Assembly (NCBI GenBank): GCA_030168595.1
Contig: CP115556.1
Location: 868,001-932,000, forward strand
DNA from: Methanomassiliicoccales archaeon LGM-DZ1
GTDB lineage: Archaea > Thermoplasmatota > Thermoplasmata > Methanomassiliicoccales > Methanomethylophilaceae
Direction of reading: 5' to 3'
DNA: 64,000 bases
The notes beneath the pieces were generated by a model. That model had not been told where the DNA came from, did not search any database, and saw nothing but the letters and a program-made list of their open reading frames with translations. The position numbers and the translations under genes are program-made. The stretch's first letter is position 1; each line of letters starts with the position of its first letter. This document shows, piece after piece, positions 1 through 8,600 of this stretch.

Positions 1-201
1 TGCCAAAGTGGTCTTCCCGGTGCCGGGAGGGCCCCAGAGGATCATCGAGGGCACCCTGTCCGCCTCGATGGCGTGCCTCAGGAACTTCCCCTTCCCGAGG
101 AGGGCCTCCTGCCCCACATACCCGTCCAGGGTCTTCGGGCGCATCCTGCTGGCCAGGGGCTCGGGGTCCTCGGTCCCTGTATCCAATGATGTCTGGGTCA
201 T
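1..201 (-). CDS. RarA/MgsA-like AAA+ ATPase, second tandem copy (N-terminal fragment)
   Basis: Only the first 67 codons lie in the window; the gene continues past position 1. The translation begins [20 protein letters not shown] and contains [14 protein letters not shown], then the Walker A motif GPPGTGKTT at residues 57-65. It is clearly related to the adjacent RarA (same RMRP-LDG-VGQE-LLG core), but many residues differ, so it is an old paralog and not an assembly repeat. Its ATG overlaps the TGA of the upstream rarA gene in an ATGA overlap, so the two are probably co-translated. RarA proteins act at stalled replication forks as oligomeric ATPases. Whether this copy is full length cannot be seen. 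Confidence 0.85.
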   Translation of the reverse strand, partial: MTQTSLDTGTEDPEPLASRMRPKTLDGYVGQEALLGKGKFLRHAIEADRVPSMILWGPPGTGKTTLA

Positions 202-1583
202 TCGGGAGGCTCCCCGCGGCGGCCGGCCTTCCAGTCCCGGATCCCCTGCAGGCGCTTGGAGATGTACGCCTCGTTGCCGCGGTTCCCCGGCTCATAGTAG
301 ATCCTGTCCTTCAGGCCGTCCGGAAGGCACTGCATCTTCGTGACCTTGGCCTCGGTCCCCTCGGGGTACTGGTATCCCTTCCCGTATCCCAGCTGCTCCA
401 TGAGCTTCGTCTCGGCGTTCCTGAGCTGCATGGGGACGGGCTCGTTCGGCTTCCCGCGGACGTCCGCCATCGCGCTCTCTATAGCCTTCGCGACGGAATC
501 CGACCTGGGGGCGAGGGAGAGGTATATCGCCGTCTGCGCGAGCGCGAAGCGGCATTCGGGCATGCCCATGTTCTTGCAGGCGAAGAAGCAGGACACCGCC
601 TGCAGCATGGCATTGGGGTCGGCCATGCCGACGTCGTCCCCCGAGAACTCGATCATCCTCCTGGCGATGTAGCAGGGGTCCTCCCCGCCGTCCAGCATCC
701 TCGCCAGCCAGTAGACCGCGGCGTCCGGGTCCGAGTTCCTCATGGACTTGTGGAACGCGGATATGAGGTTGTAGTGCTCCTCGCCCGTCTTGTCGTAGAG
801 GAGGGAGCGCCTGCTGACGCAGTCGGCGACGGCTTCCTCGGACACCATGATGGCCCCGTTCTCCTTCGGGGAGTCCGAGGCGGCCGCCTCGAGGGTGTTG
901 AGGGCGGTGCGGGCATCGCCGTTGGCGAACCTCGCGATGACATGCGCCAGGTCGTCCGATATCACCGCCTTCGTCCCCGGGAACCCCTTCTCGGCGGCGC
1001 GGAGGACCAGCCCCGCGACGTCGTCCTCGGACAGCGCCTTCAGGACGAACACCTTGCAACGGGACAGCAGCGCCGAGTTCACGTGGAACGACGGGTTCTC
1101 GGTGGTGGCGCCGATGAGGATGATGCTGCCTTTCTCCACATAAGGCAGGAACGCGTCCTGCTGGGCCTTGTTGAAACGGTGGATCTCGTCCACGAACAGC
1201 ACGGTCCTCCTCCCGGACGCACGCCTCTTCTCGGCGGCGTCCATGATCGCGCGGACCTCCTTCGCGCTGCCGGTGACCGCCGAGAAGGGGATGAACTCGG
1301 CCGAGGTGCGGACGGCGATTATGTGCGCCAAGGTCGTCTTCCCGACGCCCGGCGGGCCCCAGAGAATCATGGACTGCATGCGGTCCTGCTCGATCATCAT
1401 CCTCAGCACCTTGCCTTCGCCGAGCAGGTGCTCCTGGCCGACGAAACCGTCCAGGCTGTCCGGGCGCATCCGCCCTGCCAGCGGCTCCCCCGGCCCGCGG
1501 ACGGGCTTCCGGGCCGATTTCGGCTCGTCTCCGAAAAGCGTTGTCTGCGCCGTGACCTTCCCCTCCTTCTTCATGGACAGCAT
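198..1583 (-). CDS. rarA: Replication-associated recombination protein A (RarA/MgsA), AAA+ ATPase
   Basis: A 461-residue protein of normal RarA length. Walker A is GPPGVGKTT (residues 76-84), Walker B is [10 protein letters not shown] near residue 128, followed by a sensor motif ([10 protein letters not shown]) and the C-terminal MgsA/RarA oligomerisation region ([16 protein letters not shown]). The family works at stalled forks and gaps in replication and recombination. The first ATG (1583) and the third-residue-later ATG (1574, [10 protein letters not shown]) are both possible starts. The gene is divergent from the MATE gene with 35 bases between them, and its stop overlaps the start of a second RarA-like gene, which makes a two-paralog operon. 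Confidence 0.95.
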   Translation of the reverse strand: MLSMKKEGKVTAQTTLFGDEPKSARKPVRGPGEPLAGRMRPDSLDGFVGQEHLLGEGKVLRMMIEQDRMQSMILWGPPGVGKTTLAHIIAVRTSAEFIPFSAVTGSAKEVRAIMDAAEKRRASGRRTVLFVDEIHRFNKAQQDAFLPYVEKGSIILIGATTENPSFHVNSALLSRCKVFVLKALSEDDVAGLVLRAAEKGFPGTKAVISDDLAHVIARFANGDARTALNTLEAAASDSPKENGAIMVSEEAVADCVSRRSLLYDKTGEEHYNLISAFHKSMRNSDPDAAVYWLARMLDGGEDPCYIARRMIEFSGDDVGMADPNAMLQAVSCFFACKNMGMPECRFALAQTAIYLSLAPRSDSVAKAIESAMADVRGKPNEPVPMQLRNAETKLMEQLGYGKGYQYPEGTEAKVTKMQCLPDGLKDRIYYEPGNRGNEAYISKRLQGIRDWKAGRRGEPPE

Positions 1584-1618
1584 AAGGATTAACTAGATAA
1601 ACGCTAGACGGAGGGCAG

Positions 1619-2986
1619 ATGCACGGAACCGATGTCCTGACCTCTGAGCCCCGCACCGCGCTCAGGGCGATGGCGGTGCCGATAGTGATCTCGCTTCTGG
1701 TGGCCCAGATCAACGCGTTCGCGGACACCTTCTGGTGCTCCGGGCTGGGAGGGGAGGCGCTGGCCGCCCTGGGGCTGGGGATTCCCATGTACGCCGTCGT
1801 CGCCGGGATCGGGAATGGGATGGGGATCGGCATCTCCGCCGCCGGGGCCAACAGGATAGGCGCGGGGAAGAGGGACGAGGCCGCCGAGATCGTCAGGCAG
1901 GCCATCCCCGCGATGCTCATCGTCTCCCTCGCTGCCGCTCTGCTCTTCCTTCTGGCCGGGAGGCCCGTGGTGGATTGGATGGGAAGCGGCGGAAGCGTCA
2001 GCGGGGAGGCCTGGGAGTATTGCATCCCCTGCTTCATCTGCTCGGCCGCCATCATCATGCCCAACATCTACGCCGGGGCCCTGCGCGCCGAGGGGGACGC
2101 GGGACGGTCGATGTACATCCTGGCCTTCGGGGCCCTGCTGAACATGGTCCTGGACCCGGTCTTCGCTTATGGCCTCGGATACGGGATATCGGGCCTCGCA
2201 TGGGCGACCTCGGTTTCCTCCGCGGCGGCGGCCGTGCCCGCGGCCTACTGGTACCATGTGAAGAAGGACACCGAGCTCCGCATCTCCTACGGAGGGTTCA
2301 GGTTCAGGAAGGGGCCGGTGAAGGCGTTCTCCTCCATCGGGGTGCCCAAGGCCGTCGAGCTCGACATCTTCTACATCTTCAACATCCTGATGCTGTACTT
2401 CTTCGTGAAGGTCGGAGGCCCGGACGGGTCCGCCCTCTACAATTCCGCGTACAAGTACGTCGACCTCATCGGAGTCATACCTGCGGGGATCGGCGGGGCC
2501 ATCGCCACCGTCTGCTCCGCCCAGTTCGGGATGGGGGACTTCGGCAGGATACGCAGGACCGTGTCCGAGGGGCTGAAGATATCCCTCATCGCCGTGACCG
2601 CTGCCGCCGCCGTGCTGTTCGTGTTCTCCGATTGGTTCGCGGCCGTGTTCGCATCCGGGGACTCGGCGTACCTGAGGGCGGACCTGGCCCGCACCATCCG
2701 CCTGTACTGCCTGTTCATACCGATACTCGTCCTCAGGGACATCGGATCGGCCCAGCTGCAGAGCATAAGGATGGCAGGGTCCTCGATGGCGTCGGCGCTC
2801 ATCAGGAACCTGGAGATGACCGCCGCGTTCTGGGCCGCATCGTATTTCTCGCTCGATGCCGAATGGTGGGCGCTGATAACCGGGCACTGGCTGGGGGCCC
2901 TGCTCATGTGGGCCTGGGCAGAATGGGGGCTCAGGCTCAGGGAGCGCGAGCACAGAAAAGCAGAAGCGGGGAGAGAGGCTGCATGA
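1619..2986 (+). CDS. MATE-family multidrug/cation antiporter
   Basis: A 455-residue integral membrane protein with about twelve hydrophobic segments in two related halves, typical of MATE exporters. Recognisable family features are the N-terminal PIVISLLVAQINAFADTFW helix, GAGKRDEA in the first loop, and NMVLDPVFAYGLGYGISG in the middle. MATE proteins export drugs or metabolites using Na+ or H+ gradients. A GGAGGG ribosome site sits just before the ATG. It is divergent from rarA and is followed by tRNA-Leu on the other strand. The substrate cannot be told from sequence. Confidence 0.93.
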   Translation: MHGTDVLTSEPRTALRAMAVPIVISLLVAQINAFADTFWCSGLGGEALAALGLGIPMYAVVAGIGNGMGIGISAAGANRIGAGKRDEAAEIVRQAIPAMLIVSLAAALLFLLAGRPVVDWMGSGGSVSGEAWEYCIPCFICSAAIIMPNIYAGALRAEGDAGRSMYILAFGALLNMVLDPVFAYGLGYGISGLAWATSVSSAAAAVPAAYWYHVKKDTELRISYGGFRFRKGPVKAFSSIGVPKAVELDIFYIFNILMLYFFVKVGGPDGSALYNSAYKYVDLIGVIPAGIGGAIATVCSAQFGMGDFGRIRRTVSEGLKISLIAVTAAAAVLFVFSDWFAAVFASGDSAYLRADLARTIRLYCLFIPILVLRDIGSAQLQSIRMAGSSMASALIRNLEMTAAFWAASYFSLDAEWWALITGHWLGALLMWAWAEWGLRLREREHRKAEAGREAA

Positions 2987-3033
2987 CGGGGCCGCCGGGG
3001 GAAATGCCCTCAGGCAGGCGGAAATGAGAGTGA

Positions 3034-3120
3034 TGGTGCAGAGAGCGGGATTCGAACCCGTGGACCGCTAGGGATTAGACCCTGAATCTAACGTCGTTGG
3101 CCATGCTTGACTATCTCTGC
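3034..3120 (-). tRNA. tRNA-Leu (anticodon CAG)
   Basis: On the minus strand, GCAGAGA pairs with TCTCTGC in the acceptor stem. The anticodon stem TTAGA/TCTAA encloses the loop TTCAGGG, giving CAG. There is a long variable arm as expected for leucine tRNA and a GGTTCGAATCC T-arm. Discriminator A is followed by an encoded CCA (3034-3036). No intron is seen. Confidence 0.95.
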
Positions 3121-3212
3121 AGGTGGGGTTCCCCATCGCGTTCTTCTATTAAAGGATAAGTGTTGGAAGAAGTTTGTGGAGTTTGATTTCCTGTCCGGAG
3201 ATGTGCGTCCGT

Positions 3213-3431
3213 TCAGGCGTTCATGATCTTCATCCAGCCGCCGGACTCGTAGACGGCCAGGTTCCTCTTCTTGAGGATCGCCTCGAACTCATCCCAGGAG
3301 ATGACGTCGAGACGCCCGTTGGTGCCCTTGGTGAACTGGACGCCCTCGGTGCCCTTGACCTTTCCGGGGTTCAGACCCTTTATCTTCGCTATCTGCTTGG
3401 CCTTGGCTATTGTTATTCTCTCCATCGCCAT
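3213..3431 (-). CDS. Small conserved-looking protein, function unknown (72 aa)
   Basis: The protein is charged, soluble and lysine-rich (ITIAKAKQIAKIKGLNPGKV near the N-terminus) with a tryptophan-containing centre (DVISWDEFEAILKKRN). A GAGGT ribosome site lies about eight bases before the ATG, and a TATA element (TTATATACT on this strand) lies near 3480-3489. I do not recognise a family. The composition (basic helix, then an acidic/aromatic part) would suit a small nucleic-acid or ribosome-associated protein, but that is only a guess. Codon usage and promoter support a real gene. Confidence 0.75.
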   Translation of the reverse strand: MAMERITIAKAKQIAKIKGLNPGKVKGTEGVQFTKGTNGRLDVISWDEFEAILKKRNLAVYESGGWMKIMNA

Positions 3432-3480
3432 TTCAAAACCTCATACTGCAGTTTCTCTTAATGAAGATAAACTCGCTGAA

Positions 3481-3491
3481 TAGTATATAAG
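3481..3491. promoter_or_regulatory. TATA element serving the small protein gene, possibly in both directions
   Basis: The sequence TAGTATATAAG is a near-symmetric TATA box in the AT-rich gap. On the minus strand it is about 50 bases upstream of the ATG at 3431, giving a short leader with a ribosome site. On the plus strand it could start a transcript near 3512. Confidence 0.5.
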
Positions 3492-3636
3492 ACTTATCGA
3501 AAATTCAGGTTCCGAGTTGCAAAAAACGTCATATCTGGGTCTTTTTGGCTGCGAGTTTGCCGATATATCCCGGCCCGTTCTCCTGCCGTCTGGGGCCCTG
3601 CCAAAAACTATTATCGGCGGTGCCCATCATGAGTCC

Positions 3637-4932
3637 ATGGACGGCAGCGGCGGAGCGGTATCCCTGACGGACGACATGACCCCCTCGAGGGCGCTCTCCC
3701 TCGGGACCAAGCTGGGGTCCGTATGCCTGAAGGTGGCGGTAGGGCGCGACGCGAACCCGAGCAGCCAGATGATCGCGGCGGCCTTCATGGCCGGCCTGAC
3801 CTCCGCCGGCGCGGACGCCATCGACGCAGGGATAATCCCTGCGCCCGGCCTCTGCATAGCGTTCAGGGACCGGGTCGACTGCACGGTCCATGTCGGCTCC
3901 CCCGACGATTACGGGCACATCGCCGGCATCCGCATCCGCCTCCCGGAGGGCTCCCCCTTCCCGCTCGAGCGCCTGGACGGCGCGGACGGAGAGCTCCCGC
4001 CTTTCAGCGACGTCGGCTGCATACGCTCCGAGCCGGGAGCGGTGGACGCGTACATCGATTCGTTCCCCGAGGGCGAGGGCGGAGGCTACATCCTCTCGGA
4101 CACCGGAGGGAACAGCACGTCCGTCTGCGCGGACCGCATCCTGAAGAAGAGCGGGGCGGACCCGATCGGCCTGAACGCCCACATAAGCGGCGGCGCCCCT
4201 CCCCGCTCCCCCGGCATAGACAGGGCGGAGCTGGCGGGGCTGTCGAGCTTCGTGAACGCGAGCACCGGGTCCATAGGCATAGCGTTCAACGGCGACGGCA
4301 CCAGGCTGGCCCTCCTGGACGAGAGCGGGAAGTTCGTTCCCGGGGACAAGCTCCTGGCGATAATGCTGCTGGCCGTCAAACCGTCCAGGGCCGTGGTCCC
4401 CTATGCCTCTCCCAGCATCGTCGACGATGCGTTCTACAGGTACAGGCCGCGCGGGAAGAACGGCGGAGGGCTGATCCGCCACGGGAACTCGCTGGAATCG
4501 ATAATGAAGGCCGCGAAGGACAGCGGGGCCGATTTCGCCGGCACCCTGGACGGCCTCTTCGTGTTCCCGAAGAGGACCCAGTGCCCGGACGCGCTGGCCG
4601 CCGCGGCCGAGATCTCCAAGCTCGCGGGGGCCAGGAGCATAAGGAACGTGCTCGAGGGTTTCCCCAGATACACCGTCAGGAGGACCTACGTGGACTTCGA
4701 CGGGTATTTCAGCGCCTTCACCGACCGCTTCCTGAACTCTGTGAAGGATGCGGACGTGAGCAGAGTCGACGGCGGCGGAGGGCTCTGCATCCAGATGAGC
4801 CGCGGGATCCTCTACGTCAACCCCGACCCTTCCGACCCGAAGAGGATCGAGATCTCGGCGGAGTCCGGGGACCCTGTTTACCTGGCGACCATGCTCGATG
4901 AGGCGGAGGAGCTCGTCCGCGGCTCGATCTGA
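3637..4932 (+). CDS. Degenerate alpha-D-phosphohexomutase-like protein
   Basis: A 432-residue protein with the phosphomannomutase/phosphoglucosamine mutase layout. The N-terminus aligns with domain I (TPSRALSLGTKLG, then VAVGRDANPSS, then AGADAIDAGIIPAPGL). The catalytic phosphoserine loop, normally (T/S)ASHNP, should follow; here the equivalent stretch reads CTVHVGSPDDYGHIAGIR, without the serine-histidine-asparagine core. The sugar-binding and phosphate-binding loops are also hard to see. It is probably not an active mutase. The start at 3637 is chosen because it aligns with the family N-terminus and because an AT-rich TATA-like element (AAAAACTATTA, 3603-3613) lies about 28 bases upstream, which fits a leaderless mRNA. 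An upstream TTG (3517) would add 40 residues unlike the family. Confidence 0.8.
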   Translation: MDGSGGAVSLTDDMTPSRALSLGTKLGSVCLKVAVGRDANPSSQMIAAAFMAGLTSAGADAIDAGIIPAPGLCIAFRDRVDCTVHVGSPDDYGHIAGIRIRLPEGSPFPLERLDGADGELPPFSDVGCIRSEPGAVDAYIDSFPEGEGGGYILSDTGGNSTSVCADRILKKSGADPIGLNAHISGGAPPRSPGIDRAELAGLSSFVNASTGSIGIAFNGDGTRLALLDESGKFVPGDKLLAIMLLAVKPSRAVVPYASPSIVDDAFYRYRPRGKNGGGLIRHGNSLESIMKAAKDSGADFAGTLDGLFVFPKRTQCPDALAAAAEISKLAGARSIRNVLEGFPRYTVRRTYVDFDGYFSAFTDRFLNSVKDADVSRVDGGGGLCIQMSRGILYVNPDPSDPKRIEISAESGDPVYLATMLDEAEELVRGSI

Positions 4933-5340
4933 CCTTCGCGGGGCCTGCGGGTCGGCCTTGGTGCCGTCGGCGTACAGCATGTCGAGGCGGACCTCATCGC
5001 CCGCTGAATTATAGGCTTTCCAGCTGGTCCTGTCGTACGGCTGGCAGGTGATGAAGTGCACCCCGCCCATGCTCCCGAAAACCTGCAGGTCGTCCTCCGA
5101 CGCCTCGTTGGAGTACCCTGGATGGGAATGGGCCGAGCCGGTCCTCTGGAAATCGATGGGGTCCATCCAGTCCATGATGAAGCTGTGGGAGTCCCCGAAC
5201 ACCGTCCCGGGGAGCATGACCATCTCGTCGATGATGCCGCCGTGCGCCCGGTGCAGGCAGATGAACTCGTCCGGGTAAACGGACCTCGCGGATTCGTTCA
5301 GGGCATCGATGAAATCGATGCTGACCCCTTTGATGTTCAT
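4933..5340 (-). CDS. JAMM/MPN (Mov34) metalloprotease-domain protein, 3' end uncertain
   Basis: The N-terminal ~130 residues form an MPN domain: an early glutamate in YPDEFICLHRAHGG, the zinc motif HSHPGYSNEASEDD, and a central FGDSHSFIMDW. JAMM enzymes remove ubiquitin-like or other modifiers, and small archaeal versions of this length are common. The GTG/ATG start at 5340 overlaps the stop of the NAD-kinase gene (ATGA), so the two are coupled. Oddly, the frame has no stop codon after the domain and stays open antisense to the neighbouring phosphohexomutase down to 3529, giving 603 residues. The end given here is simply where the domain ends and the opposite gene begins. A one-base shift would reach a TAA near 4880. 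Confidence 0.7.
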
Positions 5341-6953
5341 GACGAGTTCACCAGCTTCTCCGTCAGGCTCTTGTAGAAGTCGCGGTCGAAGCGGATGATC
5401 CTGAAGCTCTGGGAGGACCTGACGAACGTCAGCCTCGAGCCGCCCTCGACCTTATGCTCCAGGAGCCCGTCGATGACCAGCAGGCATCCCTTGTCCAGCA
5501 CGCAGTCGACGTCCACCTTGCTCCAGCTGGGCACCACGATGGGGCGGGAGGAGAACTTGTAGGCTGCCATCGGTACGATGACGAGGGCGTCTACCCTGGG
5601 GTCGACCACGGGGGCGCCGAGGCTCATCGCATAGCTGGTGGACCCGGTCGGGGTCGAGATGATGATCCCGTCCGCCCTGACCTCCGTGGCGAGCCTGTCG
5701 TCGACGTAGATCCTGAACTTCCTGATCTTCGCGATGGAGTCGGAGTGCACCACGGCCTCGTTGACGGCCGGGTCGAACATCTCGTCCCCGCAGGCGGTGT
5801 CCAGCTTGAACCTCTCCTCCATGGTGTAGTCGCCGTTTCTGAGCCTGGCGATGCCCTCTTCTATCTGGGAGGGCTCGAGGGCGGCCAGGAACCCGACGCC
5901 GCCGGCGTTGATGCCCATGACGGGCGCCGAGTTGGCGTTCAGCGTCCTCAGGATGGTGCCGTCGCCGCCGATCGTTATCACGGTGTCCGCATGCATGTCG
6001 GAGATCTCGAGACCGTCGTCCCTCCCGAGCACCGCGGCGGCGGACTTGTCGAGCACTATGCTGGCGTCCCCCAGTGACTCGATGACCCTCTCCAAGTAGC
6101 CCCTGACGCCGTCCACCTTCGGGTTGGCGACGATGCCGTAGACCCTTCTCCTGCCGGACATGAGGTGCTTGCGGGTGATGAAATCGTAGAGGGACGGGCT
6201 GGAGACCGCGATGAAGTTGCCGCGGGTCTCGAGGTCGAACGGCATGTCGAAGTCCGCTCCCTCCAGGGTGTAGATGTATCCCCCGGCCTCCCTGAGGATC
6301 AGGTACGAGGCGGCGATGTCCACCACGCGGATGGCGCGGGTGTACCTCTCGGAGTTCATGTAGACCCCGTCGGCGGTGCCCTCGGCGACGAACGCCATCT
6401 CCAGCGAGGAGCAGCCGTAGGAGCGGGAGGATTTCACCCTCTTCCCGAGCTCCCAGGCGGACGGATGGGCGCCGTTCCCCGTGTAGATCATCATGAGGAG
6501 GGAGCTCTCCTTCGGGGCGCGGACATGCAGCCTGCGCCCGTTCTTGTACGCCCCCTTCCCCTTCTCGGCCCAGTACTCGTCCCCGGTCGCCGGCATGAAC
6601 AGGTAGGCCAGCCTCTCATCGGACAGCCTGGCCGACCCGATGGCCATGGACACGGTGTACAGCGGGACCCCGGCGATGGCGTTGTGCGACCCGTCGATGG
6701 GGTCGAGGACCATGGTCTCCTCCGCGCCGTTGTCTATGAAGCCGATCTCCTCGCTCAGGACGTTCAGGGCGATGTCGTTCCTGACGATGTAATCGAGAAC
6801 GGTGTTCTCGGCGACCTTGTCGATGAGGGCGGTCGGAGTGCCGTCCGCTCCCATCTCGATGTCCCTCCCCTTCTCCTCCTGTGTCGGGATCTTGTCGATG
6901 TTCTCCTTGACCGCCGCCCCGATGGCCTTGAGGACCTCCAGCGTGACTTCCAT
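5337..6953 (-). CDS. Bifunctional inositol-monophosphatase-family (NADP) phosphatase / NAD kinase
   Basis: A 538-residue two-domain protein. Residues ~1-265 are an IMPase/FBPase-type phosphatase with metal motifs EE (68-69), DPIDG (84-88, followed by SHN) and a C-terminal VVDIAAS. Residues ~270-538 are an NAD kinase with GGDGT, INAGGVGFL and STPTGSTSYAMS motifs. The same fusion is known from methanogens (MJ0917 type), where it both makes NADP from NAD and removes the phosphate from NADP(H). The ATG at 6953 has a TATA box (TTTATACG on this strand) about 28 bases upstream, so the mRNA is probably leaderless. Its stop overlaps the start of the JAMM gene. An open extension upstream to 7670 is antisense to fibrillarin and is not credible. 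Confidence 0.93.
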   Translation of the reverse strand: MEVTLEVLKAIGAAVKENIDKIPTQEEKGRDIEMGADGTPTALIDKVAENTVLDYIVRNDIALNVLSEEIGFIDNGAEETMVLDPIDGSHNAIAGVPLYTVSMAIGSARLSDERLAYLFMPATGDEYWAEKGKGAYKNGRRLHVRAPKESSLLMMIYTGNGAHPSAWELGKRVKSSRSYGCSSLEMAFVAEGTADGVYMNSERYTRAIRVVDIAASYLILREAGGYIYTLEGADFDMPFDLETRGNFIAVSSPSLYDFITRKHLMSGRRRVYGIVANPKVDGVRGYLERVIESLGDASIVLDKSAAAVLGRDDGLEISDMHADTVITIGGDGTILRTLNANSAPVMGINAGGVGFLAALEPSQIEEGIARLRNGDYTMEERFKLDTACGDEMFDPAVNEAVVHSDSIAKIRKFRIYVDDRLATEVRADGIIISTPTGSTSYAMSLGAPVVDPRVDALVIVPMAAYKFSSRPIVVPSWSKVDVDCVLDKGCLLVIDGLLEHKVEGGSRLTFVRSSQSFRIIRFDRDFYKSLTEKLVNSS

Positions 6954-6976
6954 ATGGACCTTGCTATCGTACGTGC

Positions 6977-6986
6977 GCGTATAAAG
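6977..6986 (-). promoter_or_regulatory. TATA box of the IMPase-NAD kinase gene
   Basis: CTTTATACGC on the minus strand is centred about 28 bases from the ATG at 6953, the spacing expected for a leaderless archaeal promoter. Confidence 0.65.
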
Positions 6987-7037
6987 ACAGCGCGCCGGCG
7001 CACTTTTTTTATCGGCGGCGCCGCATCGGAGTGGGGA

Positions 7038-7697
7038 ATGCAGCCCATGGATTTCACATCGGGGACCGTTTTCGCGGAGAACGGCCGCCTCTACACCCTC
7101 TCGGCGGCGCCCGGGACCCGCGTTTACGGGGAGAGGACCGTCACGGCGGGCGGGAAGGAGTACCGCGAATGGGACCCGCACCGCAGCAAGCTCGCCGCCT
7201 ACCTGGCGAACGGGGGGAGGGCGTTCCCGTTCCTCCCGGGGTCCTCCGTCCTGTACCTCGGGGCCTCGAGCGGGACCACCCCGTCGCACGTCTCCGACAT
7301 AGCCAGCATGGGGAAGGTCTACTGCGTCGAGTTCGCCCCCAGGATGTTCAGGCAGCTGGTCTCGAACTGCCGGCCGAGGAAGAACATGATCCCGATCCTG
7401 GCCGACGCCACCCGGCCTTCGGAGTACTCTTTCATGGTCTCGCACGCCGACATCGTCTACCAGGACGTGGCGCAGAAGGGGCAGGCCGACATCCTGGCCG
7501 ACAACATGGAGGCGTACGGCGCCGAGCACGGCATGATGGCGGTCAAGGCGAGGTCCGAGGACGTGGCCGAGGAGCCGGCGAGGATCTTCAGGAAGGCCGA
7601 GGAGCGCCTGAGGGAGAGAGGGTTCGAGATCGTAGACGCCAGGCGCCTGGAGCCGTTCGAGGATTCCCACGAGATGATCGCCGTGAGGCGCGCATGA
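7038..7697 (+). CDS. flpA: Fibrillarin-like rRNA/tRNA 2'-O-methyltransferase
   Basis: The 219-residue product is a typical archaeal fibrillarin: an N-terminal beta-rich part (GTVFAENGRLYTLSAAPG), then the SAM-binding loop VLYLGASSGTTPSHVSD, the acidic residue at VYCVEFAPR, and VSHADIVYQDVAQKGQ. It is the catalytic subunit of box C/D RNPs, acting with Nop5 and L7Ae; neither partner is in the window. A T-rich element (about 7003-7011) lies some 30 bases upstream of the ATG. The stop overlaps the start of the Nudix gene (ATGA). Confidence 0.95.
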   Translation: MQPMDFTSGTVFAENGRLYTLSAAPGTRVYGERTVTAGGKEYREWDPHRSKLAAYLANGGRAFPFLPGSSVLYLGASSGTTPSHVSDIASMGKVYCVEFAPRMFRQLVSNCRPRKNMIPILADATRPSEYSFMVSHADIVYQDVAQKGQADILADNMEAYGAEHGMMAVKARSEDVAEEPARIFRKAEERLRERGFEIVDARRLEPFEDSHEMIAVRRA

Positions 7698-8089
7698 CCC
7701 CGGACACCGGCTCGACGGTGTACGCCGTCGCGTTCCGCGGCAGGAGGTTCCTGATGGTCTTCAACGCCCGGAGAGGGGGCTGGGAGATGCCCGGGGGGCA
7801 CATCAAGGAAGGCGAGACCCCGGAGCAGGCCGCCGTCCGCGAGACGCGGGAGGAGTCCGGGTTCGCGATAAAGGTGGTCGCGACGAGGGACCTGGGCCAC
7901 TGCTATGTGTGCGCGGCCGTCGCGGATGCCGGGGCCGCCGACGGGGACTGCGAGATGGAGAGCTCGTTCTTCGGCTCGCTCCCGGAGAAGCTGTCCTTCC
8001 CCAGGGAGGAGTATTTGGACACCGTCCCCTGGGCGGAGCGCGAGCTGGACGCCTGCGGGGCCTCCGATCGGCCTTACAACACACTTTAA
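7694..8089 (+). CDS. Nudix hydrolase
   Basis: A 131-residue single-domain protein. The Nudix box is complete: a glycine in PGGHIKEGE starts it, the spacing to the first glutamate is five residues, and RETREESGF closes it, so it should bind metal and cleave a nucleoside-diphosphate-linked substrate. The substrate is unknown; MutT-like cleaning of damaged nucleotides is one possibility. It overlaps flpA by four bases (ATGA), so it is co-translated with fibrillarin, and it ends just before the promoter of rps15. Confidence 0.9.
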   Translation: MTPDTGSTVYAVAFRGRRFLMVFNARRGGWEMPGGHIKEGETPEQAAVRETREESGFAIKVVATRDLGHCYVCAAVADAGAADGDCEMESSFFGSLPEKLSFPREEYLDTVPWAERELDACGASDRPYNTL

Positions 8090-8095
8090 ATAGGG
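8080..8095 (+). promoter_or_regulatory. Promoter region of the rps15-DHH operon
   Basis: ACACTTTAAATAGGG contains a TATA box overlapping the end of the Nudix gene. The start codon of rps15 is at 8145, so a leader of about 30 bases is expected. Confidence 0.55.
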
Positions 8096-8144
8096 AACAC
8101 CGATAGGGAAGACCTAGCCTCGCCGCCAAGATGAGTGATTCATA

Positions 8145-8600
8145 ATGGCAAGAATGCACGCAAGAAGAAAGGGAAAGGCGTCCTCCAAACGCCCCATGAT
8201 CACCGAGAACCCCGACTGGGTCCCCCTGTCAGCCACCGAGATAGAGGACAAGATCGAGGCATTCGCCAACGAGGGTATGTCCCCCGCTATGATCGGCATG
8301 GTGCTCAGGGACCAGTACGCCGTCCCCAACGTGAAGCTCGCGACCGGTAAGACCGTCACCGAGATCATGGCAGAGAGGAAGGCCAGCGGAGCACTTCCCG
8401 AGGACCTCGCCGCCCTCATGGTCCGCGCGATCAACCTCAACAACCATGTTTCAGCAAACCCGAATGACGTCGCCAACAAGCGCGGACTGACCCTGATCGA
8501 AGCGAAGATCAGGCGCCTGGAGCGCTACTACAAAGAGAACGGCGTCCTTCCCGAGACCTGGAAGTATTCTCTCTCCAACGCTGAACTGATGCTCAAGTGA
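8145..8600 (+). CDS. rps15: 30S ribosomal protein S15
   Basis: A 151-residue archaeal/eukaryotic-type S15 beginning MARMHARRKGKASSKRP, with the archaeal N-terminal extension and the conserved core MIGMVLRDQYAVPNVK and RRLERYYKENG. It binds 16S rRNA in the platform of the small subunit. The GTG start of the following DHH-family gene overlaps its stop; S15 next to an archaeal RecJ-like gene is a known arrangement. Confidence 0.98.
   Translation: MARMHARRKGKASSKRPMITENPDWVPLSATEIEDKIEAFANEGMSPAMIGMVLRDQYAVPNVKLATGKTVTEIMAERKASGALPEDLAALMVRAINLNNHVSANPNDVANKRGLTLIEAKIRRLERYYKENGVLPETWKYSLSNAELMLK

Noticed and set aside
6954-7670. N-terminal extension of the IMPase-NAD kinase gene
   Set aside because: The extra sequence is antisense to fibrillarin and unlike any domain; a TATA box sits right before the ATG at 6953.
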